Assembly (NCBI RefSeq): GCF_000013185.1
Contig: NC_007984.1
Span: 21,926-30,557, forward strand
Reading direction: 5' to 3'
From: Baumannia cicadellinicola str. Hc (Homalodisca coagulata)
GTDB lineage: Bacteria > Pseudomonadota > Gammaproteobacteria > Enterobacterales > Enterobacteriaceae
Length of the DNA: 8,632 nucleotides
In this document: piece by piece, positions 6,391 through 8,632 of the stretch
How positions within the stretch are numbered: position 1 is the stretch's first letter
How the letters are laid out: the number at the start of each line of letters is the position of its first letter
Made by a program: the position numbers and the translations under genes
Notes under the pieces: generated by a model
Told to the model about the DNA's origin: nothing
The model's database searches: none
Seen by the model: the letters and a program-made list of their open reading frames with translations, nothing else

Positions 6391-8632
6391 TTAATTAACT
6401 ACTGTCTTAATATGGTACAACGCATTTGTTATACTAGTTTGTATTTCTGGGGATATTAAAGCGGATAAAAACTTATATATTTCTTTTGCTTGACTAGCAT
6501 GTATCTCACCACTATCAGATAGATAACCTTCATGACGCAAGGTAGTAATCAAAGTAGAAAAGATAGTTTTATCGATAAATTCTAGTGCATATATACTATG
6601 TATTTTCGATAAATGTTGAGCAATAATAATACTCTGTTTCTCTAAAGAATAACGGTTAATACGTGTATAAGAACATAATAACGAAAAAGTTATAGCATAA
6701 CGATATAACGTCTCTCTCCCTCCGCTTGCAGCTAAGAGCTGTAACTCATCCATACGTTTTGGAACAGGATATATCTTTGTTTGTTGCTCATATAATATGT
6801 CCTGCCTATGTAACTCCGTAATCATAAGATCAATAACATGCGGTAATTCTTGATAGCTAAATCGCATAAATAATTCTACTTTTAAGAGAGGATATAAGCT
6901 CAAAAGTTTTTGATGTATAAGCTTACGACTGATACCAGGTTGAGCAATAATAATAATTGCTAATAAAGAAGGCAAAATGAACAAATGCTGAATATTATTA
7001 CGATAATAAGTAATAAGTGCAGTTTTTTCACTTGATACATAAATTATACTATTATTCTTAATAGTGAACTGATTAAGCGTTATTAAATGCTGAAATAAAT
7101 CTTCAGGTGTAACATTGGGCACTGTCACTTCAGCATCATATGGAACATTGCGTAATAGCTCAAGATAACACTTAAGCTGCGATAATAATCGTGTCCTAGT
7201 TATTACTATTGAAGAACATGAATATTGACGAGAAGCTAATATAATGCTGGAACATAAATTCATAGCGTTAACCGCTACTGCGTTATTAATTCGGGTCATA
7301 ATCGTTACAGCAAGATAATCCACTGTTAGTGCTAACCAGTTAGGTCTATTACCTTCAATAGAATTGATATCATCTTGCCATTGTGGTACTTGCTGATTAA
7401 GCCAAGTTAATAATGGCAATGGTTCACCAAAATTAATATATCCTCTACCTAGATTACGTAAATTACGTAATCCAGATATCATGTGGATCAGTCCTTCTTT
7501 TTTCTTAACTACTCCATATAACTCTTTAGTATAGGAAGCTACTTCTATAACATGTTCATAACTAATATAGACAGGTACTAAGATAATAGGTTTTTTTTTA
7601 CCAAGATGTAACATTGATTGAATAGTGATAGTTAGAGTACCTGTTTTTGGTGCTTGCAACCTACCTGTACGCGAACGGCTACCTTCTAAAAAATACGCAA
7701 CTGAATAGCCACCGTTAAATAGTTGATAAAGATATTCGCGGAATATCGCAGAGTAAAGCTTCTGATGACCTTTAAAAGTACGGTGTATAAAAAAAGCACC
7801 TAGTTTTCTAAAAATTTGACCAGCTGGCCAAAAATTAAGATTGATGCCGGCGGCGATGTACGGTATAACTAACCCCTCATGATATAAAATATAGGACAGC
7901 AATAAATAGTCCATATGACTACGATGGCAGGGTAAATAAATAATCTCATGTCCTTTTTCTGCTAGCTTACGAACTCTATCGGCATTACACACATATAAAC
8001 CTTGATAAAGCATGTTCCAGATCCAACTTAAGACTCTGTCTGATAAACGTATAGTTTCATAAGAAAAATCAGCGGCTATTTCTTCTATTATTACGAGAGC
8101 TTTTTGCTGTGCTTGTTTGATCGATATTTTTTTGCTACGAGCTTCATCTTCGACTAATTTTGTTATTGTTTGAGAAGCAAGCAACTTCTCAAACAAATGC
8201 TTGCGAACTAGCAAACTAGGACCAATAGCTATGCGCTTTTGACGTAGAAAGTGAATACGTCCTAGACGAAATAATTTAAGTATCATAATAGAATTGATAG
8301 TATAGTTGCTATTAGCTATATAGCTTATTGGTATTGATCCTATGGGGGAAAAATAAATAAAACTATCACGACCTAACCATATCACATTGATAATTTTTTT
8401 TAACAAACAGAAAAATTGAATAGATGTTGTCTTCTTATTTTTATAGCTTTCTTTGCCGGGACAACGTCCAAACATTACCCATACTGGAAGTATTTGTATA
8501 TTTGAACAGGAATTGTGACGATATAAAGTAATAAAATTATGCAGTATTCGCCCGTATTGCTGTTGTTTAGTCACATCAGAACGAATATGACAACTCTGAT
8601 CAATAAAAAGATAACGCGGAAATCGAACCCCA
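6391..8632 (-). CDS. plsB: Glycerol-3-phosphate acyltransferase PlsB (5'-partial)
   Basis: Membrane-associated enzyme that acylates position 1 of sn-glycerol-3-phosphate with acyl-CoA or acyl-ACP, the first step of phospholipid synthesis. The frame stays open to the right edge: codons at 8575-8631 encode a stretch with PRYLFI, aligning with E. coli PRYVFI near residue 80. The GTG at 8574 is therefore internal, and about 76 N-terminal residues lie outside. The visible 746 residues cover the acyltransferase motifs: HRSHMD (HX4D; catalytic His codon 7924-7926, Asp 7909-7911), GAFFIHR (usually FIRR; the last Arg is kept, the preceding Arg is His), EGSRSRTGR, and VPVYISYEH. The C-terminal region (LPSLLAIII, ISDSGD-like LSDSGE) is also conserved. 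The coding strand contains A9 and A8 runs and a 12-bp hairpin. It lies upstream of metA on the same strand. Confidence 0.96.
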   Translation of the reverse strand, partial: GVRFPRYLFIDQSCHIRSDVTKQQQYGRILHNFITLYRHNSCSNIQILPVWVMFGRCPGKESYKNKKTTSIQFFCLLKKIINVIWLGRDSFIYFSPIGSIPISYIANSNYTINSIMILKLFRLGRIHFLRQKRIAIGPSLLVRKHLFEKLLASQTITKLVEDEARSKKISIKQAQQKALVIIEEIAADFSYETIRLSDRVLSWIWNMLYQGLYVCNADRVRKLAEKGHEIIYLPCHRSHMDYLLLSYILYHEGLVIPYIAAGINLNFWPAGQIFRKLGAFFIHRTFKGHQKLYSAIFREYLYQLFNGGYSVAYFLEGSRSRTGRLQAPKTGTLTITIQSMLHLGKKKPIILVPVYISYEHVIEVASYTKELYGVVKKKEGLIHMISGLRNLRNLGRGYINFGEPLPLLTWLNQQVPQWQDDINSIEGNRPNWLALTVDYLAVTIMTRINNAVAVNAMNLCSSIILASRQYSCSSIVITRTRLLSQLKCYLELLRNVPYDAEVTVPNVTPEDLFQHLITLNQFTIKNNSIIYVSSEKTALITYYRNNIQHLFILPSLLAIIIIAQPGISRKLIHQKLLSLYPLLKVELFMRFSYQELPHVIDLMITELHRQDILYEQQTKIYPVPKRMDELQLLAASGGRETLYRYAITFSLLCSYTRINRYSLEKQSIIIAQHLSKIHSIYALEFIDKTIFSTLITTLRHEGYLSDSGEIHASQAKEIYKFLSALISPEIQTSITNALYHIKTVVN
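7591..7599 (-). repeat. A9 homopolymer within plsB
   Basis: Nine consecutive T on the plus strand read as AAA AAA AAA (three Lys, in LGKKKPI) on the coding strand. The reading frame is intact on both sides. E. coli PlsB has no lysine run here. Long A-runs in coding DNA are prone to polymerase slippage. A second run of eight lies at 8394-8401 in the same gene. Confidence 0.85.
8166..8196. repeat. Perfect 12-bp inverted repeat inside plsB
   Basis: TTGTTTGAGAAG (8166-8177) and CTTCTCAAACAA (8185-8196) are perfectly complementary around a 7-nt loop (CAAGCAA). In the plsB mRNA this would be a stable hairpin, encoding the EKLLASQ region, which is well conserved with E. coli PlsB. An overlapping inverted repeat, GCAAGCA (8177-8183) with TGCTTGC (8198-8204), could form a competing stem. 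Confidence 0.75.

Noticed and set aside
8166..8204. H-type pseudoknot formed by the plsB hairpin loop and downstream bases
   Set aside because: Only one nucleotide is available to span the 12-bp stem, which is sterically implausible; the two stems are better read as alternatives.
1..8632. CRISPR arrays, insertion sequences, tRNA or rRNA genes, phage or toxin modules
   Set aside because: No regularly spaced repeats, transposase-like frames, cloverleaf-like segments or accessory modules were seen; all long frames are accounted for by housekeeping genes.

Overview
The window reads as a piece of an AT-rich, reduced gammaproteobacterial genome, most likely a nutritional insect endosymbiont. All five genes give proteins that align end to end, without frameshifts, with the enterobacterial MetR, MetE, RmuC, MetA and PlsB as I recall them. 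Base composition is strongly AT-biased, with A/T at third positions and many homopolymer A/T runs. The intergenic DNA is very AT-rich and gene-poor. A Baumannia-like sharpshooter symbiont would fit (moderate GC, retained methionine synthesis), but this is an inference from composition and gene content, not an identification.

Layout: (1) metR (minus, 54-962) and metE (plus, 1065-3359) are divergent around a 102-bp control region. That region still carries two MetR-type sites next to metR and three abutting MetJ met boxes next to metE. (2) A strong 13-bp-stem terminator follows metE, then a gene-free spacer of about 200 bp. (3) rmuC (plus, 3634-5118) comes next; in E. coli ysgA and udp lie between metE and rmuC, and both are missing here. 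(4) rmuC converges on metA (minus, 5219-side stop to start 6137). The only hairpin in the gap sits over the metA stop codon. (5) A 253-bp AT-rich gap full of short palindromes precedes metA. (6) plsB (minus, 6391 to the right edge) is incomplete: its reading frame runs off the window, with roughly 76 N-terminal residues missing by comparison with E. coli.

Functionally, MetA activates homoserine by succinylation at the entry to methionine synthesis, MetE performs the last step (homocysteine to methionine without B12), and MetR is the homocysteine-responsive activator of metE. PlsB starts membrane glycerolipid synthesis. RmuC is a membrane-anchored nuclease-like protein of DNA maintenance. Gene order is broadly that of the E. 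coli chromosome (metR-metE, rmuC, metA, plsB) with the intervening genes deleted.

No new multi-gene system is visible. The most striking observation is regulatory: an apparently intact dual MetR/MetJ control region in a genome type that usually loses transcriptional control. Secondary points are the lack of met boxes at metA, a perfect 12-bp hairpin and an A9 tract inside plsB, and a terminator whose stem spans a tandem duplication.
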